A program made the position numbers and the translations under genes. From contig CAKVLP010000001.1 of assembly GCA_934757825.1 (NCBI GenBank), forward strand, positions 558,001-622,000: a stretch of DNA of 64,000 nt, given 5' to 3'. Shown one piece after another: positions 63,930 through 64,000 of the stretch (position 1 is its first letter; each line of letters begins with the position of its first letter). The stretch comes from an uncultured Clostridia bacterium. Lineage in GTDB: Bacteria > Bacillota > Clostridia > Christensenellales > UBA1242. The notes below the pieces were generated by a model, which ran no database searches, was not told the origin of the DNA, and was given only the letters and a program-made list of their open reading frames with translations.

Positions 63930-64000
63930 TTACTTTGTTCTAAATCCGGTTTTACTAGGAAGTTTGTCAAGGTCTTGAATCATTTGAGCATGTTGGTCTG
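63930..64000 (-). CDS. 3' end of a minus-strand gene (partial)
   Basis: The minus strand is open from the right edge to TAA at 63932-63930, giving the C-terminal residues DQHAQMIQDLDKLPSKTGF and RTK. The stop lies directly beside the shared terminator, which supports a real convergent gene. Too short to name. Confidence 0.5.
   Translation of the reverse strand, partial: DQHAQMIQDLDKLPSKTGFRTK

Noticed and set aside
1..64000. tRNA, rRNA, CRISPR array, insertion sequence or prophage
   Set aside because: Looked through gaps and edges; no cloverleaf, no spaced direct repeats, no transposase, integrase or phage structural gene was seen.

Overview
The window looks like chromosome of a low-GC, spore-forming member of the Bacillota, most likely an uncultured Clostridia lineage. 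The evidence is two sporulation genes close together (a SpoIIQ-type LytM protein and SpoIIID), strong Shine-Dalgarno sites, sigma-A-like promoters, intrinsic terminators, lipoprotein signals, and a Firmicutes-like rpoB-rpoC / rpsL-rpsG-fusA-tuf region. I see no phage, transposase, integrase, CRISPR, rRNA or tRNA gene. The exact order or genus cannot be fixed by eye.

Layout. 0-0.8 kb: 5' part of a minus-strand secreted polysaccharide-deacetylase-like gene that runs off the left edge. 0.9-2.8 kb: a small membrane-anchored protein, spoIIQ with a candidate sigma-F promoter, acpP with a sigma-A promoter, and spoIIID with a candidate sigma-E promoter. 2.96-3.70 kb: ttcA-like tRNA thiolation gene on the minus strand. 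3.9-46.1 kb: two consecutive giant genes fill two thirds of the window. They encode lipoproteins of 6718 and 7204 residues. Both start with a lipobox followed by the same short motif, carry Ig-like regions, and are built mainly from GLUG-type repeat blocks in the same order, but end in unrelated Cys/Trp-containing C-terminal regions. 46.5-53.8 kb: rpoB-rpoC. 53.9-56.7 kb: three accessory genes, each with its own promoter and terminator: an unknown soluble protein, an orphan HicB-like protein, and a lipoprotein whose promoter spacer contains a run of ten G. 57.1-61.3 kb: rpsL-rpsG-fusA-tuf. 61.5-62.2 kb: a minus-strand C26-type amidotransferase-like gene, apparently leaderless. 62.5-63.9 kb: an unknown coiled-coil/low-complexity protein, then the tail of a minus-strand gene at the right edge.

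The housekeeping genes supply the core of transcription and translation and are ordinary, except that RpoB carries several substitutions in the rifampicin pocket and the usual continuous order rplL-rpoB-rpoC-rpsL-rpsG-fusA-tuf is broken at both ends of rpoBC. The most interesting material is (i) the pair of giant lipid-anchored, repeat-built proteins, which I read as paralogous cell-surface stalks with divergent tips whose codon choice also changes towards the 3' end, and (ii) the lipoprotein promoter with a G10 tract between -35 and -10, a classic layout for phase-variable expression. Function of the giant proteins is inference only.
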